This document shows positions 1-8,062 of a stretch of 17,996 nt of DNA, piece by piece. Numbering within the stretch: the stretch's first letter is position 1; each line of letters opens with the position of its first letter. Below the pieces are notes generated by a model. It ran no database searches and had not been told where the DNA came from. It saw nothing but the letters and a program-made list of their open reading frames with translations. The stretch spans positions 10,883 through 28,878 of the forward strand of contig MU070449.1 of the NCBI GenBank assembly GCA_002284615.2, in the 5' to 3' direction. The translations under genes and the position numbers were made by a program. Source of the stretch: Dunaliella salina (lineage: Eukaryota > Chlorophyta > Chlorophyceae > Chlamydomonadales > Dunaliellaceae).

Positions 1-43
<43 letters not shown>
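1..43. repeat. (CA)n microsatellite
   Basis: An uninterrupted CA dinucleotide run starts at the first base of the window, so its true left end is outside. Seen directly. A short CA-rich stretch recurs at the very end of the window (about 17980-17990). Confidence 0.98.
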
Positions 44-50
<7 letters not shown>

Positions 51-146
51 TGAAACCAGCACCATTCCTGGGACAAACTTACGTTTCTAGTGATCCCTGG
101 GATCCTTTCACATATCCAGGCAAGGCAAGCATGTCCAAATTGACTC

Positions 147-669
147 TTGATACTCAGAAGAGGGTCCCAACAGGCTTGCATGGAGATCTTGCAGTGGTCG
201 TTGAAGGCCAAGACAAAAAACTTGAACGCGCAGGCGAAAAGATATGGCATGAACGCATGCAGAATTGCTGCAGTTACAAAAATGATGCGAGAAGGTGTGC
301 TTGTGCAGAACATTTCCAATCTTGTTATAACCATGCGTGCAGATGCAGGAAATGTTGCATATGCAGTGTATTTTTCATGAACGCGTGCAAACTCTGGGCA
401 TGGCAGCATCCCCATACCTGTCGGCACAGATTCATGAGCTCCTGCAAGCTCATGCCCTGGCCTTTCTCCAGCATTTTCACATAGATGCACTTGTGCATCA
501 ACTCACACAATGCACGGGTCTTACCCCGTGGTATAGAGACCTGAGCTCCAGTAAGCTCACATCGCGCCCCAGCGCCACGTTGCCAAAAAAGGAGGCCCTG
601 GGGTCCCTGGCCACTGCTGTAAATTGGTTGATTACATTCTGCACAAGCATCACAGCACCCTTTGCGTAA
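147..669 (+). pseudogene. possible broken coding region, unrecognised
   Basis: Two neighbouring open stretches read as one protein if a frame change near 370-380 is allowed: 147-380, then about 370-669. The first half has an ordinary, mixed composition with motifs such as AKRYGMNACRIAAVTKMMRE and NLVITMRADAGNVAYAVYF. The second continues with HERVQTLGMAAS and helical, Leu/Ala/His-rich text. I do not recognise a family. The region runs directly into a 47-50 bp tandem repeat. It could be a decayed gene, one or two exons, or chance open frames of about 80-110 codons. A homology search with both halves would decide. Confidence 0.25.
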
Positions 670-857
670 ATTGGTCAATCACGCTCTGTGCGAGCAGCAG
701 CACAGCAATCTGTGCATAAATTTGTGGATTGTATTCCGCACAAGCAGTGCAGCAGTCTGAGCGGAAACTGGTTGATCACATTCTGCTTGAGCATCACAGC
801 GATCTGAGTGTAAAACTGGTGGATCACATTATGCACAAGCCGCACAGCAATCTGAGC
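619..857 (+). repeat. 47-50 bp tandem repeat, five degenerate units
   Basis: Units run about 619-665, 666-715, 716-762, 763-809 and 810-857. Each begins like GTAAATTGGTTGATCACATT and ends like CACAGCAATCTGAGC. The last two units translate as 16-residue repeats (KLVDHILLEHHSDLSV and KLVDHIMHKPHSNLST). The second unit is 50 bp and breaks the frame, so any coding role is lost or never existed. Seen directly by eye alignment. Confidence 0.85.
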
Positions 858-2079
858 ACAATGGAAGACCCTGCGGGAGCTGCTGCTAATGCTGTTGCTG
901 ACGCATGTGCATGGACGGTGGGCACCTAATGTTGTGTTCCGACATACAGACTACGAGAATTTCAATTCCCAAATGGAAAAGTTTGCTAGATGACAAAGGA
1001 GAAAGATGTTATGGAGGAAGAAAGGAGAAAGCACTACTTGCAGCCCAAGAGACTAAACGACCACCCACAGTCTTGCAGCTAAATTATGACCCATAACCTC
1101 CCCCTTATGGTGGAAAGAGGTAAACATGCGTGACGAACACAAGCATTGGCCCTTTGTTATCTTCTTTCTTTGATTGCAAAAGAAAGACCCATTGAATTGG
1201 AGGTGCAGGGAAAAAAACTGCAGGTGCAGGAGGGTAGTTTTCATTTAGCTTTTGGGCAGCACATGCCAATTCGTTAAGAACAGTATTATTTCGAATCAAG
1301 TGCTCAAGAGCTGTTGATTGGGTTTAAAGGGAGAAGGTATGAGGGTCAGTCCAACTGTGGGGTCTTGACAATTTGGGACAATTTGGGAAAATTTGGGACC
1401 CCCCAATTTCTCTGGAGCACTACTACAGAAATCTAAATGTTTCATCGTATCCTGAAATTGTGAACTGTTGGAATCCTCTCAGTGGGAATCGGGTTAAAAA
1501 GGGGGTCTGTGTGCATAACTAAGAGTCAGTGCCATGCATGCAAGGGTGTGGGCAGCGGGGGTGTGGAGGCAAACATGCAGCAAACCAATCCAAACTTTCA
1601 GGGTAGTGACAATGTACAATGTGCTTTAGCTTGGCAAACTTAAGAGGGCAGCTTGTGGGCTTGCAAGCTAGCTGTTGAGTGCCTAGAAGTGGACAGGAAT
1701 GCATGGGCGTCCACTGCTCAGTTTTTGCCGCGTAGCCCTGCTGCAGCTCACTCATTGGGTGCATTAAATATGCAGATGAATGAAGAATCAAATGAGGAGC
1801 AGATTGGTACCCTTATTGTCTGGATAGGGGCACCAGAAGGGGGTTTTGGGGGGTATGTGGTGGGTCTGGGGGGTCCAGCCCAAAATTTTCATGTGCCTCC
1901 CACAAACACACAAAAATTGTCCCTCCTAGCAGGAAAGTGATTTTCTCCATCAGTACCAAAAAAAGGGAGTCTTGAAAAGCTCGTGAACACCCTCCATATT
2001 TTAACAGCCCAAAGATATGAGCTTCTCAAACCTTCGTGTCTTGGTGGTCCGGGGAGACGCCAGAACGAACAAGGCCAAA
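858..2079. other. no supportable gene
   Basis: Only short open frames of fewer than 100 codons are present here, with no recognisable motif and overlapping on both strands. The stretch contains a 10 bp triplet repeat (1368-1397) and otherwise looks like unique non-coding DNA or very old repeat sequence. Confidence 0.6.
1368..1397 (+). repeat. 10 bp repeat, three units
   Basis: ACAATTTGGG, ACAATTTGGG and AAAATTTGGG follow one another directly. Local slippage-type duplication. Confidence 0.9.
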
Positions 2080-2259
2080 GGGTGTGGGCAGTCGGTCCTG
2101 GTGCAAGCACAGCACATTTCAAAAGGATGCGGGCAATTGGCCCTGATACAATCACAGCAAAATCCAAAAGAATGTGGGTAGTCATCCTTTATGCAAGCAC
2201 GGCAAAATCCAGAAGGATGTGGGCAGTTGGCCTTGATGCAAGCACAGCAAAATGTAGAA
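2080..2259. repeat. 45 bp minisatellite, four units plus degenerate tail
   Basis: Four exact-length 45 bp units lie at 2080-2124, 2125-2169, 2170-2214 and 2215-2259. Each has a GTGGGCAGTTGGCC-like part followed by GATGCAAGCACAGCAAAA. Degraded copies continue to about 2345. The period is a multiple of three, so several frames stay open. The minus strand reads as a Cys/His-rich 15-residue repeat (CCACIKANCPHPSGF type) within an open frame at 2528-2001. That frame starts with GTG rather than ATG and has no recognised family, so I call the DNA repeat and not a gene. Confidence 0.88.
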
Positions 2260-2666
2260 AGATATGGGGGCACATGACCCAGATGCCTTGATGCAAGCAC
2301 AGCAAGGGTGTGGGCACAGCAAATCTGCAAGCACAGCAGGTTCAGAAGCCTGACAAACCATATGCGATTGGAAAGGGTAACTGCGTTTTCAGGGGCATGC
2401 ATACTGGCCAGGTTGGAGAAGATTTTTTCTGAACGCATGCCCCCATACGGAGGACTGATTGTAGAAGTTTTCATCATCATATACATACGCATGTGTATGG
2501 TCATTATTGATAAACCCCAATCTACCACTCTGCTTCTGTATTTTCAAATGTATGGCGCCAGTGATTTGCACTTGCAAGTAATCCATTAGCCCAGAACCTT
2601 CATGAAAGACATACCTACAATTAATGGAATTAGAATGAGTATATTGAAGAATTTCATAATGCATTT

Positions 2667-3053
2667 TTGGTAGAGCGCCAAGCACACAGCACATTTTTCC
2701 CTGTGCAAGCTGTCAGCGGTTCAATGGCTGACCTAGTTCATACCACATTTTTGGAACAGTGCATAACCTACCAGGACATCTACATGAATATGGTTACCAA
2801 AGGCCTTCAGAAGCTGCAGTGCACATGCAGAAAGAAGGTTGAAAGTGCTGCACTGTGCTGCAATCAATTAATCAATCAAATGACAGCAATGCCCTACCCT
2901 GTCCAATGTATAGAATCCAGCAGGCCCACTGCCCACAATGCAGAATTTGAGATGCTGGTCAGAGGAAGATGGCAAGGCTTGGGTGGACAGGTGGCAGACC
3001 CAGAAAGCCCCATGTTTCTGAGCAAGGCATGGATGTCTCAGTACAGACCTTAA
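2667..3053 (+). CDS. hypothetical open frame, unrecognised
   Basis: An open frame of about 128 codons with no recognisable domain. The first codon is TTG; the first ATG is about 19 codons in (MADLVHTTFLEQ). Composition is not obviously low-complexity, and it has a Cys cluster (LQCTCRKKV, ALCCNQL). Length alone does not make it convincing, since frames of this size occur by chance here. No splice structure, promoter or homologue could be established. It may be a relic exon or noise. Confidence 0.15.
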   Translation: MVERQAHSTFFPVQAVSGSMADLVHTTFLEQCITYQDIYMNMVTKGLQKLQCTCRKKVESAALCCNQLINQMTAMPYPVQCIESSRPTAHNAEFEMLVRGRWQGLGGQVADPESPMFLSKAWMSQYRP

Positions 3054-3119
3054 GTACTGCAAACCCATCTGCCAATTGAAAGTTTAACCACTTGAGAGAA
3101 TTTTACAGCTTGTGAAAAG

Positions 3120-3181
3120 ATACCCTAATATTAGCACGGAAGTTCAACACATACCCTAATAATAGCACTGAAGTTTAACAC
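3120..3181 (+). repeat. 31 bp tandem duplication
   Basis: Two adjacent 31 bp units (3120-3150 and 3151-3181) start ATACCCTAAT and end AACAC, with four differences between them. Seen directly. Confidence 0.9.
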
Positions 3182-3396
3182 GTAATGGCGGAAGTGTAGG
3201 CCAAATTGAGAAAGCGCCCGATCGGGGCTGACAATGCGATGAAATTTGCCCATTCCACCGTCACCCCCGATATTTTTCTTTTTACCTTAATGGAATATTT
3301 CCTGTCTGTTCCTGCAAATTTATCCATTCCATGTTACCCATCAGCCGCGCTAGTGAAAAACGAAATCCTTCTCATTGCCAGACTCCAGAGGCAGGC

Positions 3397-3660
3397 TTCA
3401 GCAACCCTCCAGATACAAATTCAGCAACCCTCCAGATACAAATTCAAGCAGGTGTCGTCAAATGAAGAGTTACTCATCATAACCTAGTGCCCTGAAGCTA
3501 TGAGCTGCCAGAAATCCACCAGACACACATCAAGTTTCTCCTTTTTTCTGGCGAGGGAGACTCGCGTCTCTTTGAACCAATGTGTCTCCATTTCCTTAAT
3601 TGATGTAGAGACATTGCTCTGTCTACATGCTTTCTCTTTTCTTTTTCTTTTCTTTTCTTT
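3397..3660 (+). mobile_element. LINE copy F: 3' end only (main family)
   Basis: This is a severely 5'-truncated copy. Its left part carries AGCAACCCTCCAGAT, matching the codons SNPPD of the C-terminal peptide seen in copies B, C and E. Here that stretch is tandemly duplicated as a 23 bp unit (3397-3419 and 3420-3442). Its right part has CCTTAATTGATGTAG, identical to copy E (14491-14505), then a hairpin and a pyrimidine tail (3629-3660) of repeated CTTTT. The region between is longer than in E and not alignable by eye. Identity with the family rests on these two anchors plus the tail, so the exact left end is uncertain. Confidence 0.6.
3603..3628 (+). other. 3'-terminal hairpin of copy F
   Basis: Arms ATGTAGA (3603-3609) and TCTACAT (3622-3628) pair perfectly over 7 bp with a 12-nt interior. 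It sits immediately before the (CTTTT)n tail. The equivalent hairpin in copy E has ATGTAGG/CCTACGT, so one A-T pair is replaced by G-C. In LINEs a 3'-terminal stem-loop is often the site recognised by the reverse transcriptase; that role is inferred. Confidence 0.6.
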
Positions 3661-3781
3661 GATGCAAGAAGGTATCCTACCAATGTAGTTTGTTCTTTTT
3701 CTTTTCCTCTTCTTGGATCTAATCAATGTTATCTAAAAAAAGGAGCACACAAGGACAGGGATAAGATACCAATGATATTAT

Positions 3782-3809
3782 TAATGTGAGGATAGCTATC
3801 CTCACATTA
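3782..3809. repeat. perfect 28 bp palindrome
   Basis: Fourteen bases starting TAATGTGAGGATAG are followed without a spacer by their exact reverse complement. No function is evident. It lies about 120 bp after the tail of LINE copy F and could form a cruciform. Confidence 0.95.
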
Positions 3810-3849
3810 GGAATATAGGTTGGAGCATGATGGCCAGAGGTAAACAAAT

Positions 3850-4080
3850 TGAAGTTACTACACACAGGCAAACATTGCAATAAAGGCAACATTTTCAGGA
3901 GAGCAGCTTGTCACACAAACCCCTTCACAAGTTAAGGAATGTTTCCGCAATATACGCCTTTGAGGGCATCTGAGCAATTCGAACTCCCGGCCTCCTGGGA
4001 AATCCGGCCAAGCAAGTCTAAAGGGTTTGACCCCACCGGTTTTCCGCCTAATGAGCCCCTTAGCCTGAGGCGGCATGTTC
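3850..4080 (-). mobile_element. possible tRNA-derived SINE
   Basis: Read on the minus strand, GGGCTCATTAGG (4058-4047) resembles a pol III A box (TRGCNNAGYNGG; two mismatches). AGTTCGAATTG (3985-3975) resembles a B box (GGTTCGANNCC), preceded by AGGAGGCCGGG as in many tRNA-derived SINEs. The boxes are about 61 bp apart, wider than the usual 30-40. No full tRNA cloverleaf can be drawn, and no clear tail or target duplication was found. The boundaries given are nominal. The alternative is chance resemblance in unique DNA. Confidence 0.3.
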
Positions 4081-4703
4081 AAAGAAGGGTTGCCAATATC
4101 CATGCAACAGAGGACAAGGGCTGCTGGGGTGTTGGGTTTGCAATTCACCTTCGTATGATGCAGCACCGCACTTATTCACACACAAGGAATCAATACATGG
4201 TTGCATGGTTGCCAGGCCTGCTCCCCCATGCCCCTCCCCAGGGCATGGGAAGACTATTCTGTCATCTGCTCGGTTGTCACAATTGAGGATAGTTTATGTC
4301 GAATTTAGACCATTGGATCTCACGAGCTACATAAGGACTTCAAGTTACCCAATGTGTGCGGTCCAGAATTCTACACAACTAGGTGGCCACAAACAAACAG
4401 AACCAGAAACAAGAGGAAACAACCATCCCACACAAAGAAAGAGGTCACCTCCCCAGCCATCTACTCTCTAAGCTTGCTTTCTCTAGGCCAAAATGTCTGG
4501 AAATACAGGAGAAAATCAGCTAGGAAGCTTGCTCAGGAAACTAGTGCTAACCATGCTATCGGTCCTATTTTCTATCATGATTTTGACACAACCCACATAA
4601 ATGATTAGAAAACTTACGCGGAGAACAAGAAAGAACAAGAAAGCTCCCCCGCCCACCTCCAAGTGCAATATCATACCCATTACGCACCTATGATCGTTGA
4701 AAA

Positions 4704-5210
4704 ATGACCCTGCCACTATTTAAACAAGCTAACCTTCTGCATAACACTATCTCACCTGCTGCTCGCACTGATGTTGAGTGTGCCTGCTGCCAAGTATGCA
4801 ATTACTACCAAAGTTATGAAACCGGAACCTTGGAGGATCCATTTCCTGATATGTATGTTTGTGATGTGTGCCACCAGACGTACCATTGGGGATGCATGAA
4901 AAAGCTTGGATGCTACTCGGATAAGCAAAGACAAAAAATTGCAACAGCCAACACATGGGCATGTCCTGCCTGTGTAAAACTAAATGATGCCCAAAAAATT
5001 GAAAGAGAGCGGCAGAGTAAACAAAAACTCAGGAGGGTCACTTGGAAGCCCTCCTGGGAATCAGAGGATTTACAGGAGACATGGCCTACATTTCGAGAGT
5101 GTCTGCTTGATCTTGGATCACAACAGAGCAACCCTAATCTTTCCATACCCAGAGCACTGGCAGATTTGAGCCTCTCTAATCTTAAAAGACAGGGATTTGG
5201 AAAAAACTAA
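4704..5210 (+). CDS. PHD-finger ORF of LINE copy A
   Basis: A 168-codon frame starting at ATG 4704. Residues 29-90 form a canonical PHD (C4HC3) zinc finger: C29-x2-C32, C53-x2-C56, H61-x2-C64 and C87-x2-C90, with the usual aromatic W85 just before the last pair. PHD fingers bind histone H3 tails; in some non-LTR elements (for example CR1-type ORF1) a PHD is known, so here it might tether the element machinery to chromatin (inference). The PHD is followed by a basic, Gln/Lys/Arg-rich linker. The end (residues about 112-168) aligns with the 84-codon frame of copy B (for example QGFGKN versus QGFEGN). The frame stops 14 nt inside the next open frame, next to an A6 run. It is intact as an ORF but part of a dead element. 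Confidence 0.85.
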   Translation: MTLPLFKQANLLHNTISPAARTDVECACCQVCNYYQSYETGTLEDPFPDMYVCDVCHQTYHWGCMKKLGCYSDKQRQKIATANTWACPACVKLNDAQKIERERQSKQKLRRVTWKPSWESEDLQETWPTFRECLLDLGSQQSNPNLSIPRALADLSLSNLKRQGFGKN

Positions 5211-6331
5211 TGCAACGAATGTACGGCGGCAGAAACTAAACATAGGATTGCGCAACAAAATCTCATTTGGTACAAACCCCACTGATCCTCATGTAGACAT
5301 AAAACCTACAGGCTCCTGCAATTATTGGCTGCACGATGTTGACCTTGTGAAGCACACGGATCAGCAATCCCCTTTTCCAGCATCATCTGACACAGGGTTT
5401 CACAGCCATTGCCCTCCTACTCCATCCCCCTTTATTCTCCCAGAAATCTACACAGCACACATGGCTTGCATATATAATACGCAAGGCAAATGTCGGTATG
5501 ATATCCCCAAACCGCATCCAAATCCTCTACAGGGCTTTTCATGGGGCTAAGCTTGCTGGCATGCACGAGAAAATAACACCAGCTCCAGGAAAGTTTGCTA
5601 CTCAGCTGCAAGGACTCCTTTCCCGCAAATCCATGATTGAAAGAAAATACTCTTGCAAGAAGATCGAAGACTCTTTTTCATGAGCCCTTCCAACTCACAT
5701 TCATACTGCCTTTCAAAAATGGGCTTTGGTAACCCAAAAAAAATGGCCTCCCCACTAGACCACAACCCACTATACCAGAATTATTGAAGTGCGGAGTGTG
5801 GACTCCCGAGACACTCTTTTTGGTGCCATGCATAATGCCTTCTCATCCAAATTCACTGGCTTCTCAGTCTGCCATCCCATTTATGACGAGGAAATCATGA
5901 CCCAAGCTTTGCAACATGCCATTTACTCTGCCATTCTCATCACAGAGGCCACTGCTACATACATGTTCCTTCCGGCTTAGAATAAGAGCATGATAACCAA
6001 CCCCTACTCCAAACTTTTCACTGCCTACCCCCACCTCTGTTACGAACTTGGAACCATACCTCGCAAAAAGCTTGGTTACAGTGCTCCTCAATCCTGCCCT
6101 AACCAAGAGGTACCTTTACCTAAGCATACCTGGGACCTTCGTATCTTTGCTGTTTGGAACACTGCAGCTCGAATCCATTTTAACAACCATGACAAAGACT
6201 GGCTACAGGGCCTGAAAGGAGATTTGAAAGAAGCCACAGGGTGGAAGCTCAAGAGTGTCAGCAGCCACCCTGTCCTAAATCCCATGCATGCTCACTCATG
6301 GTTTCAGCAAACTGGGACGCCTCCCATTTGA
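5197..6331 (+). pseudogene. degenerate methyltransferase-like region of copy A
   Basis: Continues the copy A coding line: 5197-5540 in one frame, then 5498-6331 in another, with stops near 5681, 5757, 5774 and 5978. It aligns throughout with residues 1-340 of the intact frame in copy B. Shared landmarks include ACIYNTQGKC, GFSVCHPIYDEEIM (B has GFSFCHHPHDDETM), ATATYMFLP (B: VATFILLPDW) and LRIFAVWNTAAR (B: LMVVWNPNAR). The order of a C-H-P-x-[YH]-D-[DE]-E-x-M box, then a helix, then a hydrophobic strand ending LP, recalls the NPPF-CEE-LM ... FIPEWR layout of PCIF1-type N6-adenine methyltransferases. The catalytic Asn is not conserved. Homology to that fold is inferred. Confidence 0.65.
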
Positions 6332-6960
6332 CAAACAACACGTCTCCAAGCAGCCTAGAAATTCACACATGAGTATCCAAGATACAGACTCGGTGTCCAG
6401 CCAATCCAGTACTCTTCTCACTCTCAAAGTTGCTGACTGGAGGACATGGGCATACACAGATGGCAGCTGCCTTGTCCATATCGACAAGCAAGATATTTGG
6501 GCAGGCGTCCACTGCCCACTTACTGACAACAAGCAATTTGTAGAACCAAACAGCGCTGGGATTACTCTTACCATAACTAGAGCTGAATTGACAGCAATTG
6601 CTGCTGCTATCATCGTTAAATATGCAAACATTGCATCAGACAGCCTCACCTCTCTATGTTAACAACTTCTTTACCCTGAGAAACACCTGAGGCATGTCCA
6701 GGGAGACCTCCTTAAAATGATTTAATCTCTCAATAGAGACTTCCATACCAAAATTCGAATTGACAAGGCGAAGTCCCATGCTGGCATCGCTGAAAATGAA
6801 TGTGCAGATGCTATTGCAAAACGTCAGGCAAATCAAGCCCAGAACTGCGTGGCAGACACCGAGATTCCTGGTGCAGGTCCTGGCAGAAATCCATTTACAC
6901 ATATTTTTTGGCTAGCCAAGGGAGAAGAAGAGTGCACGCTGCAAGTACATCTACAGGTCC
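6288..6960 (+). pseudogene. RNase H domain of copy A
   Basis: One reading frame with internal stops (6660-6662 and near 6723) carries a recognisable RNase H: YTDGS with D58 of the open segment, TRAEL with E100, ASDS with D118. After the stop comes AKSHAGIAENECADAIAK, the C-terminal His/Asp motif. RNase H removes the RNA strand of the RNA-DNA hybrid during reverse transcription; plant and algal LINEs often have one. Downstream, the frame runs to about 6960, with PFTHIFWL matching PFHNFYWL in copy B, and then shifts. Two stops mean no full domain could be made from this copy. Confidence 0.85.
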
Positions 6961-6969
6961 CCCACCTGC

Positions 6970-7339
6970 CCCCAAGCTCACCTATCTCCCCATTCTTCAA
7001 GATGCTCTCAAATTTCACATGCATACCCAACACAAACTTGGATATGCCAATGCCAAAGCAGGTTACTACTCTTACTTTAAAAACTTGTTACCGCATGTAG
7101 ATTAAAAAATCAGCAATTTCTTTTGAAATTATATTCCAATTGTTGGGCATATATGCATATATAGTACATATATGCCCAACAATTCTATCCCCATGAATCG
7201 CACCATCTTGCAGTGTCGCACAGGCACCCTCTACAATCAAAAACATGAAGTCCGTTTTAAAATGTATACTGGCCCAACATGCCCATTTCCAGGTTGCCAT
7301 CAATTGGACAGCGCACTCCACATGCTCTCAAGCTGTTAA
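6970..7339 (+). pseudogene. linker and CCHC zinc knuckle of copy A
   Basis: After a frame change, HMHTQHKLGYANAKAGYY aligns with HMHKKHKLGSADTSGYRY of copy B. A second change leads to CRTGTLYNQ, then the knuckle C-x4-C-x8-H-x4-C (CPFPGCHQLDSALHMLSSC), ending at a TAA (7337-7339). Copy B has C-x2-C-x7-H-x4-C at the same place. Such a knuckle before a restriction-like endonuclease is typical of RLE-type LINEs and is thought to bind nucleic acid. A 47-bp hairpin (7138-7184) is inserted in this stretch relative to B. Confidence 0.75.
7138..7184. repeat. perfect inverted repeat, 18 bp arms, 11 nt loop
   Basis: Left arm 7138-7155 (AATTGTTGGGCATATATG) and right arm 7167-7184 are exact reverse complements. 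The frame reads across it, but copy A has about 14 more residues here than copy B (between ISNFF and CRTGTLY), roughly the size of the hairpin. It therefore looks like a small palindromic insertion into the element. Confidence 0.92.
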
Positions 7340-7440
7340 AATCATATCATCTCCAACATGANAACTGAACGCCATAACATTGCAGGCAGAATGATTACAA
7401 AAGCTCTCAGCAAAATCCCTGTAGGAGCAGGCCTGGTCTA

Positions 7441-8062
7441 CACATAGTAAGCGATTTTAAGCTTGCTGAACAAAACCTCCAACTCCCTACACATGCCTCA
7501 AACAGGACTGTACCTGCTTACTTCTTCCCTCGTAACCTTCCAGAGAGGAAAAGGCCCAACTCATGCCAACAAGATGCTATTTTGAATACCCCATTTAATA
7601 CCAAACCTACTCCTGATAGTATTTCTCCTACCCATTCCCATCACGCTTTGCGCAGCTCCTCACGGAGGACCACCAGAACTAGCCGCGTGAGGTAACCCCA
7701 TGAACTATATGCAAATGAACGCCATGTGCAACTAATAGAAATCAAGTTCTGTGAAGACACAAGGCCAGATCATCAGTTGAATGGGGCAAAGCAGCAGCAT
7801 GCAAACCTTTGTAAACTTATCAATGCTAAAGCTGCTACAATTCACCCTATTCTCTTGGGTGTAGGTGGAACTCTTTACACTGAGCATACCCTGAAGTAAT
7901 TCAAACAACAAGGACTGGATCACCAGCGTGCCACTAAGCTTGCTCAACAACTTCATGCCCATTCTGTTCAATATGCCCACAAACTAGTCTCCACATGCCA
8001 CGGTATTGGAAACAAGAGTACTTCCCACAGCCAGGTTCTAGAGCCAGGTGCTTCTAGTAATC
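7441..8062 (+). pseudogene. PD-(D/E)XK restriction-like endonuclease of copy A
   Basis: One frame with stops at 7693-7695 and about 7897 aligns with the C-terminal third of copy B. Matching blocks are NRTVPAYFFPRNLP (B: SRTIPDWVFPNDIA), QQDAIL (B: RPDALF), ERHVQLIEIKFCEDTRP (B: DRDIHLVELKFCPDTNP) and IHPILLGVGGTLY (B: LHTILIGVGGTIY). The D and the E-x-K of the nuclease core are kept; the Pro of PD is Gln here. In RLE-type LINEs this domain nicks the target DNA to prime reverse transcription. The frame ends ...PGASSN at 8061, exactly where homology to other copies breaks. Confidence 0.8.

Larger units (their letters stand above)
4500..8062 (+). mobile_element. LINE copy A (PHD, MTase-like, RNase H, CCHC, RLE)
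   Basis: A decayed plus-strand non-LTR element. It aligns along its whole length with minus-strand copy B at the protein level but lacks B's 3' UTR. The order is PHD finger, methyltransferase-like domain, RNase H, CCHC knuckle and restriction-like endonuclease. The coding line moves through all three frames with many in-frame stops. The left edge is uncertain: sequence just upstream of the PHD (about 4500-4700) may be inter-domain linker. The right edge is sharp: homology with E stops at 8062, inside the codons for the SNPPDPH C-terminus, where minus-strand copy D begins. No reverse transcriptase is present in this copy. One undetermined base lies at 7362. Confidence 0.85.

Noticed and set aside
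619..857. CRISPR-like repeat array
   Set aside because: Units are adjacent and degenerate with no unique spacers, and the window is eukaryotic.
3120..3181. CCCTAA motifs as telomeric repeat
   Set aside because: Only one motif per 31 bp unit, in non-telomeric context.
3960..4000. tRNA gene suggested by TTCGAA in a GC-rich block
   Set aside because: No acceptor, D or anticodon arms can be drawn around it; kept only as a possible SINE B box.
3939..4286. Plus-strand 115-codon frame, and the opposing 102-codon frame
   Set aside because: They overlap each other and the candidate SINE, and show no motif or family likeness.
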